Position numbers and translations under genes: made by a program. A DNA stretch of 26,468 nt from JAPXSY01 sp033812795. GTDB lineage: Bacteria > Verrucomicrobiota > Kiritimatiellia > RFP12 > UBA1067. Below are positions 6,654 through 13,876 of the stretch, piece after piece. Every line of letters begins with the position of its first letter. Within the stretch, counting starts at the first letter, position 1. The notes below the pieces were generated by a model. That model did no database searches. It saw only the letters and a program-made list of their open reading frames with translations, and had not been told where the DNA came from. The stretch covers positions 1 through 26,468 of the forward strand of contig JAPXSY010000042.1 in the NCBI GenBank assembly GCA_033812795.1. Reading direction: 5' to 3'.

Positions 6654-6728
6654 TCGGATCGGCATACAGGTGAACGGTAAGGACTCCCGCAGGTAATCTC
6701 AAACGATTCCGCGGGAGTTTTTGTTTTT
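6621..6728 (+). promoter_or_regulatory. Leucine transcription attenuator controlling leuA
   Basis: Mutually exclusive pairings can be drawn by hand. 1:2 pause hairpin: 6621-6627 with 6634-6640 (7 bp, one G-U), its left arm being the adjacent Leu codons CTC TTG. 2:3 antiterminator: 6631-6635 with 6689-6693, 6637-6640 with 6684-6687 and 6643-6648 with 6675-6680 (15 bp in three blocks). 3:4 terminator: 6683-6690 with 6711-6718 followed by a T tract. The 2:3 stem takes up the whole left arm of the terminator except one base. A ribosome at the leader stop codon (6651-6653) would cover segment 2 and allow termination. A ribosome stalled on Leu codons would free it. This is the classical trp/leu attenuation logic. 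Confidence 0.78.
6683..6728 (+). terminator. Rho-independent attenuator terminator upstream of leuA
   Basis: ACTCCCGC (6683-6690) pairs with GCGGGAGT (6711-6718) over a 20-nt loop, with GG/CC (6692-6693 / 6709-6710) able to extend it inward. TTTTT-G-TTTTT follows immediately. It lies within the leuA leader, 57 nt before the leuA ATG. Confidence 0.9.
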
Positions 6729-6784
6729 GTCACAACGTACAGGCCAGCGGCACTCCGCACAGCATAAACCAACGAGGAAAAACC

Positions 6785-8338
6785 ATGAGCGAGCAAACGC
6801 AAACAGAGATGCGACGCATCTATATGTTCGACACCACCCTGCGCGACGGCGAACAATCCCCGGGTTGCACCATGAGCCTGCGCGACAAACTACTGGTGGC
6901 GGAACACCTCGAAGCGCTGCGAGTGGATATCATCGAAGGCGGCTTCGCGATCGCCTCGCCCGGTGATTTTGAGGCCGTCAAATCCATTGCGGGCGTGGTG
7001 AAGAACGCCGCGGTCGCCAGCCTGTGCCGCGCGCTTCCCAAGGACATCGACCGGACCTGGGAGGCGATCCGCGGTGCCCGGCACCCGCGGATCCACACCT
7101 TCATCGCGACCTCGCCGATCCACATGGAGTTCAAGCTGAACATGACGCCGGACCAGGTCTATGATCAAGCGGTCGCCATGGTCCGGTACGCGCGGAACCT
7201 GTGCGGCGATGTGGAGTTTTCGCTGGAAGACTGTTCCCGCAGCGAGCGGCCCTTCATCTACCGGATCATCGAAGGGGTAATCGCCGCCGGCGCAGGGACA
7301 ATCAACATCCCCGACACCGTGGGGTACGCGGTGCCGGAGCAGTTCGGCCAACTGATCGCGGACATCCGCGTGAACGTGCCCAACGTCGACAAGGCACGGC
7401 TGTCTGTGCACTGCCATAACGATCTGGGCCTGGCGGTCGCCAACTCGCTGGCCGCGATTCGGGCCGGCGCCGATCAAGTGGAGGGCACGATCAACGGTAT
7501 TGGCGAGCGGGCGGGCAACACCGCTCTGGAAGAGGTGGTGATGGCGTTGCACACGCGGCGCGAGTTTTTTCAGGCGCAGACCGGGATCGACACCACGAAA
7601 ATCTATGCGACCAGCCGTTGCGTCGCGACCGTCACCGGCAGCCGCGTGCAGCCGAACAAGGCGATCGTGGGCGAGAACGCCTTCGCGCACGAGGCAGGCA
7701 TCCACCAGCATGGGGTGATGGCCAACCCGCTGACCTATGAGATCATGACCCCCGAGTCGATCGGTCTGCCGCGCAACAAAATGGTGCTCGGCAAACACTC
7801 GGGGCGCCACGCCTTTGAGAGCCGCCTGCGAGAACTGGGCTTCCCGCTCGATGCGGAGCGTATGCAGGAACTGTTCGTACGGTTCAAGGATCTGGCGGAC
7901 CGGAAAAAAAACATCAGCGACGCCGACCTCGAGGCCTTGGCGCAGGATGTCCAGAGTATGGTCACCGAGCACGTCAAACTCGACCGGTTCAATGTCACGG
8001 CCAGCAACGCGATCACGCCGGTCAGCACGATCCGGTTGCTGCGTGACGGGAAACTGGTCGAGCAGGTCGCCGCAAGTGACGGACCGATCAACGCCTCTTT
8101 CAAGGCAATCAACCAGATTCTGGGGCTCAAAGTCACGCTGGAGAGCTTCCAGCTCACCGCCATCACCGGCGGCACAGACGCGCAGTGCGAGGCCACTGTC
8201 CGGGTTCGTGACGGCGACCATATCTATCACGGACGCGGCGTTTCCACCGACGTCATCGAGGGGAGCATCCTGGCGTATCTGCAAGCCCTGAACAGCCTGC
8301 TGGATGAGGCTGCGGAAACGTCCAAACGGCCCGCGTAA
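6785..8338 (+). CDS. leuA: 2-isopropylmalate synthase
   Basis: First committed enzyme of leucine synthesis: condenses acetyl-CoA with 2-ketoisovalerate to 2-isopropylmalate (517 aa, full length). The N-terminal HMGL-like TIM barrel opens with DTTLRDGEQSPG (16-27). The metal-binding HCHND is at 209-213 and GERAGNTALEEVVMAL at 240-255; HEAGIHQHG and LGKHSGRHAF lie in the linker region. The C-terminal part (about 370-500) is the LeuA allosteric domain that senses leucine. The start at 6785 follows ACGAGG. It is preceded by an apparent leucine attenuator, so control is likely both transcriptional (charged tRNA-Leu) and allosteric. ilvD follows after a tRNA gene. Confidence 0.97.
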   Translation: MSEQTQTEMRRIYMFDTTLRDGEQSPGCTMSLRDKLLVAEHLEALRVDIIEGGFAIASPGDFEAVKSIAGVVKNAAVASLCRALPKDIDRTWEAIRGARHPRIHTFIATSPIHMEFKLNMTPDQVYDQAVAMVRYARNLCGDVEFSLEDCSRSERPFIYRIIEGVIAAGAGTINIPDTVGYAVPEQFGQLIADIRVNVPNVDKARLSVHCHNDLGLAVANSLAAIRAGADQVEGTINGIGERAGNTALEEVVMALHTRREFFQAQTGIDTTKIYATSRCVATVTGSRVQPNKAIVGENAFAHEAGIHQHGVMANPLTYEIMTPESIGLPRNKMVLGKHSGRHAFESRLRELGFPLDAERMQELFVRFKDLADRKKNISDADLEALAQDVQSMVTEHVKLDRFNVTASNAITPVSTIRLLRDGKLVEQVAASDGPINASFKAINQILGLKVTLESFQLTAITGGTDAQCEATVRVRDGDHIYHGRGVSTDVIEGSILAYLQALNSLLDEAAETSKRPA

Positions 8339-8360
8339 CCGGCGCGCGCGCCCCTTTCGA

Positions 8361-8411
8361 CTTGAAACGTGAACCGGTGTTATCGTAAGATCATACCGGT
8401 TACGTTTCAAG
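8361..8411. repeat. Long hairpin between leuA and tRNA-Thr
   Basis: Arms 8361-8378 and 8395-8411 form 17 bp with a single bulged G (8371). Inside, ATC (8382-8384) and GAT (8389-8391) close a GTAA tetraloop, a GNRA type that stabilises RNA hairpins. No T-run follows, so if it ends the leuA transcript it does so without the canonical U tract; it could also be a 3'-end stabilising structure. Confidence 0.75.
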
Positions 8412-8466
8412 GCGTACAACGCGCGCGGCAGGTTCTTTCCCGTCCGTTGCGCAGGCCACCCTTTTA

Positions 8467-8542
8467 GCCAGCATAGCTCAGTTGGTAGAGCACTTGATTT
8501 GTAATCATGAGGTCGTCGGTTCGAACCCGTCTGCTGGCTCCA
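8467..8542 (+). tRNA. tRNA-Thr (anticodon UGU)
   Basis: 73-nt tRNA body (8467-8539) plus encoded CCA (8540-8542). Acceptor GCCAGCA pairs with TGCTGGC, D arm GCTC/GAGC, anticodon loop TTTGTAA with anticodon TGT, T loop TTCGAAC, discriminator base T. Both the anticodon stem (28-42) and the T stem (50-64) contain a U-U mismatch at the second pair. It reads ACA and, by wobble, other Thr codons. No separate promoter is obvious. Confidence 0.95.
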
Positions 8543-8591
8543 TTCAAAAAACGACCATAGCGAAGCCGAATAATAATTAAGGAAGAACACC

Positions 8592-10256
8592 ATGACCAGC
8601 GACCAAGTCAAAACCGGCTTTCAGCGTGCCCCCCACCGTAGCCTCCTCATGGCCACGGGTGTGCCGCGTCAGGATTTCAAAAAGCCTTTCATCGCTGTGT
8701 GCAACGCCTATACGGACATCATTCCCGGGCACTGCCATCTGAATCAGGTGGGCGAATGGGTCAAAGAATGTATCCGCGAAGCGGGTGGCGTCCCGTTCGA
8801 GTTTAACACCATCGGCATCTGCGACGGTATCGCCATGGGGCACACAGGCATGAAGTATTCCCTGCCCAGCCGCGAACTGATTGCCGACGGCGTCGAGTCC
8901 ATGGTCCGGGGCCATTGCTTCGACGCCATGATCTGTTTGCCCAACTGTGACAAGATCACCCCCGGCATGATCCTCGGTGCCCTCCGCTGCAACATCCCCA
9001 CCCTTTTCGCCAGCGGCGGCCCCATGCGCGCGGGCCGTCTTGACGGCAAAGCCATCGATCTGATCTCGGTGTTCGAGGGCGTCGCCCAGTTCAACAACGG
9101 CAAGATCGACGAAAAGCAGCTTGAAGCCATTGAATCGTCGGCCTGTCCCGGCTGCGGATCCTGTTCCGGCATGTTCACCGCCAACTCCATGAACTGCCTT
9201 TGTGAAGCCATCGGACTGGCGCTTCCCGGAAACGGCACGATTCTGGCAGACGACCCCGCACGACGCGAACTCTGGAAACGGGCGGCGCAACGCGTCGTCG
9301 AGATGGCCCTCGCGGGGGGGCCGCGTCCACGCGAGTTGATCACCCTCGAAGCCGTTGACAACGCCTTCGCGCTGGACATGGCGATGGGCGGCAGTTCCAA
9401 CACGGTGCTGCACACACTCGCCATTGCGCGCGAGGCGGGGCTCGACTATGACCTCGACCGCATCAACGCCATCTCCCAGCGTTGCCCCAACGTCTGTAAA
9501 GTCGCGCCTTCCTGTGCCTACCACATGGAGGATGTCGACGCCGCGGGCGGCATCCCGGCGATTCTCAAGCGTATCGCTGACATTCCGGATCTGCTTGACA
9601 CCACCTGCCCGACCGTCAGCGGCCTGACCATCGGCGAGATCATCGCCGCCGCCGAGATCAAAGACGCAGAGGTCATCCGCACGCTCGATAACGCCTACTC
9701 GAAGGACGGCGGTCTCACGATCCTGCGCGGCAATCTCGCCGAGCAGGGTGCAGTGGTCAAAAAGGCCGGTGTCGCTGCCTCAATGCTCACCTTTGAAGGC
9801 CGCGCCATCTGCTTCGACTCGCAGGAAGAGGCGTGCGAAGGCATCCTCGACGGCAAGGTCAAGGCCGGCCATGTGGTGGTCATCCGCTACGAGGGTCCGC
9901 GCGGCGGCCCCGGCATGCAGGAGATGCTCGCGCCGACCTCCTACATCATGGGTGCGGGCCTCGGCGAGTCCGTGGCGCTGATCACGGACGGCCGCTTCTC
10001 CGGCGGTACGCGCGGCGCCTGCATCGGGCACATCTCCCCCGAAGCAGCCGAAGGCGGTCTGATCGGTCTGTTGCGCGATGGCGACCCGATCCGCATCGAC
10101 ATTCCCGGACGGCGTCTGGAGGCGTTGCTGGATGAAGCGGAAATCGCGCGCCGCCGCGCCGCCGCACCGGCCTGGAAACCGCGTGACCTCGGCGGATGGC
10201 TGCGGCGTTACGCGCTGTCGGTCGGCAACGCCAGTTCCGGTGCCTCACTGCTGTAA
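8592..10256 (+). CDS. ilvD: Dihydroxy-acid dehydratase
   Basis: Iron-sulfur enzyme (554 aa, full length) that dehydrates 2,3-dihydroxy-isovalerate and 2,3-dihydroxy-3-methylvalerate to the 2-keto acids used for valine, leucine and isoleucine. Motifs: NTIGICDGIAMGHTGM, SRELIADGVESM, PNCDKITPGM with cluster cysteine C119, GGPMRAGR, and ACPGCGSCSGMFTANSMNC holding another cluster cysteine; further on AMGGSSNTVLH and the conserved DGRFSGGTRG. The start at 8592 follows AAGGA. It sits 49 nt after tRNA-Thr and shares a pathway with leuA upstream. Confidence 0.97.
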   Translation: MTSDQVKTGFQRAPHRSLLMATGVPRQDFKKPFIAVCNAYTDIIPGHCHLNQVGEWVKECIREAGGVPFEFNTIGICDGIAMGHTGMKYSLPSRELIADGVESMVRGHCFDAMICLPNCDKITPGMILGALRCNIPTLFASGGPMRAGRLDGKAIDLISVFEGVAQFNNGKIDEKQLEAIESSACPGCGSCSGMFTANSMNCLCEAIGLALPGNGTILADDPARRELWKRAAQRVVEMALAGGPRPRELITLEAVDNAFALDMAMGGSSNTVLHTLAIAREAGLDYDLDRINAISQRCPNVCKVAPSCAYHMEDVDAAGGIPAILKRIADIPDLLDTTCPTVSGLTIGEIIAAAEIKDAEVIRTLDNAYSKDGGLTILRGNLAEQGAVVKKAGVAASMLTFEGRAICFDSQEEACEGILDGKVKAGHVVVIRYEGPRGGPGMQEMLAPTSYIMGAGLGESVALITDGRFSGGTRGACIGHISPEAAEGGLIGLLRDGDPIRIDIPGRRLEALLDEAEIARRRAAAPAWKPRDLGGWLRRYALSVGNASSGASLL

Positions 10257-10388
10257 TCCGGGGTTGCATAGCATGCCGACGGCAAGAGCGTCTCCCCGAT
10301 GCGTGCGTGACGGAGTCGGGGTCTTGCCCGCTATCCCGTTTCGCCAAAGGGTTCAGCGCTTGGCCATCAAAGCTTTCCGCGCATCGGC

Positions 10389-10417
10389 TTGAAGTGGCCC
10401 GGACTTTCACCTATACT
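10389..10417 (+). promoter_or_regulatory. sigma70-type promoter of tRNA-Ser
   Basis: TTGAAG (10389-10394), exactly 17 nt, then TATACT (10412-10417), placing initiation about 10 nt before the tRNA. Both hexamers are good matches. The rest of the 177-nt gap between ilvD and the tRNA shows nothing else. Confidence 0.75.
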
Positions 10418-10433
10418 GCACGTCATCTGTTCC

Positions 10434-10521
10434 GGAGGGGTGTCTGAGTGGTTTAAAGAACCGGTCTTGAAAACCGGCGTGCCGCAAGGTACCGGGGGTT
10501 CGAATCCCTCCCCCTCCGCCA
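10434..10521 (+). tRNA. tRNA-Ser (anticodon UGA)
   Basis: Body 10434-10518 plus encoded CCA (10519-10521). Acceptor GGAGGGG/CCCCTCC, anticodon stem CCGGT/ACCGG with loop CTTGAAA (anticodon TGA), a long class II variable arm GTGCC-GCAA-GGTAC, T loop TTCGAAT, discriminator G, all typical of tRNA-Ser. It has its own promoter. Confidence 0.97.
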
Positions 10522-10548
10522 TTCTACTTTCCAGCCTTCGTCTGAACA

Positions 10549-10569
10549 GGGAGGGATGAGAACCCCCGG
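10549..10569. repeat. Inverted copy of the tRNA-Ser T-arm region
   Basis: These 21 nt are the reverse complement of tRNA positions 10492-10512 with two mismatches (GAG in place of TCG at the centre). In RNA it could fold back on the 3' part of the tRNA, or stand as a transcript-end hairpin or leftover of a rearrangement. Confidence 0.7.
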
Positions 10570-10575
10570 TTCGAC

Positions 10576-10762
10576 CGCCTGCGCAGCAGGCAGGGGCCGC
10601 ACCGCAGCGTGCGGCAGGGAGGCGAAGCCGACCGGTTTGGCGTCCAAGGGATATCGTCGCCGTGTGCGTGAACGCGAACCGCCGCGCTGTGAACGTGTAC
10701 GGCACCCGGGCTCGCGGGGCGCACGAGGGGCAAGCGTCCGCGGACGGTTCGGGGAACCGTCC
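10576..10762. repeat. Cluster of GC-rich hairpins after tRNA-Ser
   Basis: Non-coding. From left to right: GCCTGC-GCA-GCAGGC, then CCGCAC-CGCAGC-GTGCGG, and at 10742-10762 a perfect 9-bp stem GGACGGTTC-GGG-GAACCGTCC. These stand just before the second composite repeat; together with it they fill 10522-11030. No gene is supported here. Confidence 0.7.
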
Positions 10763-10769
10763 CTACCAG

Positions 10770-11005
10770 CGGGCAGGGACGCCCGCTTCTCCCGTCAGAC
10801 CTTATGTCGCCCCGCGACGGGCGACCTGCGGTGCCGGAAACGCGGGCGTCCCTGCCGATCGTCGCGGGTCGAATGTCGCGGGTCGCAGGTCGACGTTCCC
10901 GATCCCGATCCCGATAGCGATCCCGATCCCGATAGCGATCCCGATTTGGATGAAACCCTGAAACCCTGAAACCCTGAAACCAGAAACCCTGAAACCTTGA
11001 AACCA
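10770..11005. repeat. Composite intergenic repeat, copy 2
   Basis: Same order as copy 1 (1232-1504). The inverted-repeat module has 15-bp arms (10772-10786 and 10842-10856) around a 55-nt interior of the same length; the GTCGCGGGTCG words follow; CCCGAT/AGCGAT hexamers run to about 10945; GAAACCNN octamers run 10952-11005 (seven units, two of them heptamers). The arms are longer and more perfect than in copy 1, and the octamer array is shorter. Confidence 0.9.
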
Positions 11006-11034
11006 AAGAGAGTTGAAGGTTCAACTGCTCTTTT

Positions 11035-11193
11035 TAGGTTCAGGGCTGGATGGGGTTCGCGGGACCGGAGTTGGGATCCGCAAAAGACTGGACCGTGGAA
11101 GGCCTGAAGCGCGATTACCGCACCTATGTGGATGAAAGCGGAAAACGGGTGCTGCCGGGTTCTCCGCGCGGCACGGTGATCACGGTTCGGTAA
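11035..11193 (+). pseudogene. 3' remnant of a protein-coding gene
   Basis: After an in-frame TAG (11035-11037) the frame is open for 51 codons to TAA at 11191-11193. The text looks like real protein (GWMGFAGPELGS, then DWTVEGLKRDYRTYV, then KRVLPGSPRGTVITVR) rather than random GC-rich translation. There is an internal ATG at 11050 but no Shine-Dalgarno. The 14 nt at its end overlap the recR stop region tail to tail. It is most simply the C-terminal leftover of a gene whose front was lost beside the repeat. I do not recognise the family. Confidence 0.4.
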
Positions 11194-11800
11194 CTTCCTG
11201 AGGCTCGCAGACCACGCGACCCGAGATCGCTCGTTTGAGGGTCAGGGGATCGGAATAGCCGACACCGCTGTCCGCGGGCAGACCGAAGGCCAAACGCGTG
11301 ATCCGCACACCGGAAGGTTTCAACATCTCGCCGATGTACCCGGCTGTCGCGTCACCCTCCATGTCGGTGCTGAGTGCCAGCAGCACCTCCCGGACCGGCC
11401 CTTTGGAGACGCGCCGCTCGAGCGCGACCAGCCGCAAGTCCGACGGACCGGTACGTTTGGATGGGGAAAGCTTGCCCATCAGGGCGTGGTACCGGCCGCG
11501 GAAACCGCCGGAACGTTCGATGGAAACGATGTCCGCCGGTTCCTCGACCACGCAAAGCAGGCTGTCATCGCGCATCGGATCCGTGCACAACGCGCACGGT
11601 TCACACGTTTTGGCAGTGAAACCGCCGCATAGCGAACAACAGCAGACCGTCTCCCGCGCCTCATGCAGGGCACGCATCAGAGTGTCCAGCAACAGCTCCG
11701 GTTTGCGCAACAAGGCCAGAGCCGCGCGTTCAGCCGACCTTCTGCCCAGCCCAGGCAGTTTGGACAGGGCCCGGATCAGATTATCGACCGGCGGCACCAT
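11180..11800 (-). CDS. recR: Recombination protein RecR
   Basis: DNA-repair protein (206 aa) that acts with RecO/RecF to load RecA at gaps. Order of parts: helix-hairpin-helix LPGLGRRSAERAA (15-27), a four-cysteine zinc finger (C55, C58, C69, C72), then a Toprim domain beginning CVVEEPADIVSIE and an AGYIGE-type C-terminal segment before the Walker-like tail. The start is 7 nt after the ybaB stop, with GGAGGG of the ybaB 3' end serving as ribosome binding site. ybaB-recR is a very common pair. It is the last gene of the minus-strand run. Confidence 0.97.
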   Translation of the reverse strand: MVPPVDNLIRALSKLPGLGRRSAERAALALLRKPELLLDTLMRALHEARETVCCCSLCGGFTAKTCEPCALCTDPMRDDSLLCVVEEPADIVSIERSGGFRGRYHALMGKLSPSKRTGPSDLRLVALERRVSKGPVREVLLALSTDMEGDATAGYIGEMLKPSGVRITRLAFGLPADSGVGYSDPLTLKRAISGRVVCEPQEVTEP

Positions 11801-11807
11801 CGCTGGC

Positions 11808-12125
11808 TTACCCTCCGAACATGTTGCCCATGCCCGTGCCCTGCATCATTTTGGTCATGGCGTCCTGTGTCTGTTTCTTCACGCCTTTGAGCGCGCCGTT
11901 GACAACATTGCCCAGCATGGTCTCAAAACGCTCCGGCTTGCCCGCGATCACATCGGCGAGCGCCTCTTGCGTCACCTTGAGGGAAACAATCGTGAAATCG
12001 CCGCGCGCCACACAGGTGATTCCCCCGTTCGCGTACTCGCAAGTGATCTTCTCGATCTCGGACTGAATCCGCTTGGCTTCTTTCCGCATCTGCATCGCCT
12101 GTTTCACCTGATCCAACATACCCAT
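11808..12125 (-). CDS. ybaB: YbaB/EbfC nucleoid-associated protein
   Basis: Small DNA-binding protein (105 aa) of the YbaB/EbfC family, a dimer with a tweezer-like fold. MLDQVKQAMQMRKEAKRIQSEI forms the N-terminal helix, followed by the beta sheet with conserved GGITCVARGDF and a C-terminal helix ending in a Gly/Met tail. AGGAGT lies ahead of the ATG. It is usually found between dnaX and recR; here recR follows, but murJ, not dnaX, is upstream (94-nt gap). Confidence 0.95.
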   Translation of the reverse strand: MGMLDQVKQAMQMRKEAKRIQSEIEKITCEYANGGITCVARGDFTIVSLKVTQEALADVIAGKPERFETMLGNVVNGALKGVKKQTQDAMTKMMQGTGMGNMFGG

Positions 12126-12219
12126 GTTCCATCACTCCTTACAAGATTCCATTCCGTTCACCCACACCCCGGTACGGGAGACAAGACAGGGAGAGTGTAA
12201 TACATCCGGCTCTGAATTC

Positions 12220-13833
12220 TCAAGCGTGTTTGCTGAGTTTCTGGATCGCCAAACCGCAGAGTTCGCGGATCTCACTGATTTTCAGAACGTAGGTGCCTCC
12301 GAGGTAGACGCAACCGAAAACGGCTCCCGCCGCAGTCAGGCGCACCAGATCCCCCACGCGCCCCGCCAGTTCCGCAAGCGGCTGGGCATGGAGCGTCAAC
12401 CATCCCAAAAGGGCGGCGAGACCGGCCGCCACGGTGACACGCGAAAGGAAAACCGCGGTCTCGCGAAACGGAAAGACCCGGGCATTCGCCCGCAGCATCA
12501 TGACCAGCGTCAGACTCTTCAGTGTGCGGGCCAGCGTGAAGCCGCCTGCGATGAAGGCCAGCACGACCAACTCGCGTCCGTCCGCGACTTGGAGACCGAT
12601 ATAACTGATCCCCATGCTGAGGATGGAGAACACCACTCCAATCCACATCACGGAAAGCATCCTGCGGTTTGCGAAAAACGCCTGCATCACCAGCATCTCG
12701 ATCGCCGCGGCCGGCAGGACGAACGTGTAGAAGGAAAGCGAAACCGACGTCCGCTGAACTGCTGTCGCGTCAAAATACCCGCCCCGGAAAATCAGCGAGG
12801 TGATCGGCACCGCTGCCACAGCCACAAAGATCGCGAAGGGCACAAACACGGAGAGCAACATCCGGCCAAAGCGCGTGACCAACTGTCCCAACCCCACCTG
12901 ATCCTGCTTATCCACCAGTTCGCAGAAAAACGGGAAAACCGCGATCGACAGCGTGTACGGCACGAGATAGAGCAACGTGCTCTGCAGCTTGCGCCCCATC
13001 GAGTTCGCCTGCATGAGGCCCGATTCATCCAGCGCGCTCAACACATAGACATCGTTGACCTGATCGCGGACTTTGGCGATCAGGATGCCGGCCAGCAGCG
13101 GAAGCGCCAGCAAACAGAAGGTCCGGATCGCCGGATGGGACCATGCCAGCCTTGGCCGGATATATCGCAGCTTGTCGTGAAGCCCGAACAGATGCACAAC
13201 CAACTTGCAAACCGAACCGGCCACAAGGCCCCACATCAGCATCTGGGCTCCCTCGCGCGAAAACAGCGTCCCGACTATGAGGAACCCGACAACGCAGAAC
13301 TTCCACACCGCATCGCCGAACGCGGCCAGAAAGAACCGCTTGTATCCGTTCAGCAGCACGTAGGTGGTCGACCCCAATGAAAGCCCCACCAGAGCCGGAG
13401 CCAGGGTCCTGACGCTGCGCGCGGCCAACTCGAACTTCTCCGGCGATTCGGTCGGTCCCCACTGCGTGAGAAACGCGACCACCGCTTGGGGCGCGACGCA
13501 CAGCAACGCCGCGACGACCGCCAGCACGAAGAACTGCAGGGTCAGGATCGTGTTGGCGAACTGCCATGCGTCGTGTTCCGACTTCGTGTCCAACTCGCGC
13601 ATGAAAACCGGCAACAGCGACGGCCCCAGCACTTCCTCGCCGATGAGGAAAAGCATATAGACACACCGCTCGAAGGCGAACACGTACACCACATCGAACA
13701 CACCGGGCGGAAGATAACGGCCCATGACAACGGACTGGATCAGCCCCGCCAGCTTAAACAAAACGTGGGCCACCAGAATGGAAAAACCCGCCTTGACGAT
13801 CTGTTTCTCGAGACTCGCCTTTTGTCCCCCCAT
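12220..13833 (-). CDS. murJ: MurJ/MviN-family lipid II flippase
   Basis: Polytopic inner-membrane protein (537 aa) of the MOP superfamily, which flips lipid II to the periplasm for peptidoglycan synthesis. Many hydrophobic helices are visible from residue 12 on. The N-terminal half has GEEVLGPSLLPVFMRE, corresponding to the conserved AFVPVF-type segment of MurJ, and LIFRGGYFDATAVQRT in the middle corresponds to the conserved LF.RG.F......T. ATG at 13833 has GGGGGA upstream. It lies 43 nt after the ABC exporter gene. Other MOP exporters of lipid-linked oligosaccharides are possible but less likely. Confidence 0.85.
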   Translation of the reverse strand: MGGQKASLEKQIVKAGFSILVAHVLFKLAGLIQSVVMGRYLPPGVFDVVYVFAFERCVYMLFLIGEEVLGPSLLPVFMRELDTKSEHDAWQFANTILTLQFFVLAVVAALLCVAPQAVVAFLTQWGPTESPEKFELAARSVRTLAPALVGLSLGSTTYVLLNGYKRFFLAAFGDAVWKFCVVGFLIVGTLFSREGAQMLMWGLVAGSVCKLVVHLFGLHDKLRYIRPRLAWSHPAIRTFCLLALPLLAGILIAKVRDQVNDVYVLSALDESGLMQANSMGRKLQSTLLYLVPYTLSIAVFPFFCELVDKQDQVGLGQLVTRFGRMLLSVFVPFAIFVAVAAVPITSLIFRGGYFDATAVQRTSVSLSFYTFVLPAAAIEMLVMQAFFANRRMLSVMWIGVVFSILSMGISYIGLQVADGRELVVLAFIAGGFTLARTLKSLTLVMMLRANARVFPFRETAVFLSRVTVAAGLAALLGWLTLHAQPLAELAGRVGDLVRLTAAGAVFGCVYLGGTYVLKISEIRELCGLAIQKLSKHA

Positions 13834-13876
13834 GCGTCCCCCAAACGGAAACGGGCGATGGCCCCTCCGATACCCC

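Noticed and set aside
6890..8611. Minus-strand ORF of 573 codons antisense to leuA
   Set aside because: GC-rich shadow of leuA; it runs through the tRNA-Thr gene and the hairpin and shows no family motifs, while leuA is unmistakable.
10453..10647. Minus-strand ORF with RGRDSNPRYLAARRFSRPVL
   Set aside because: A well-known kind of spurious ORF made by reading a tRNA-Ser gene backwards.
12124..13380. Plus-strand ORF of 418 codons antisense to murJ
   Set aside because: Very hydrophilic, His/Gln/Arg-rich mirror of a membrane protein gene; no ribosome binding site.
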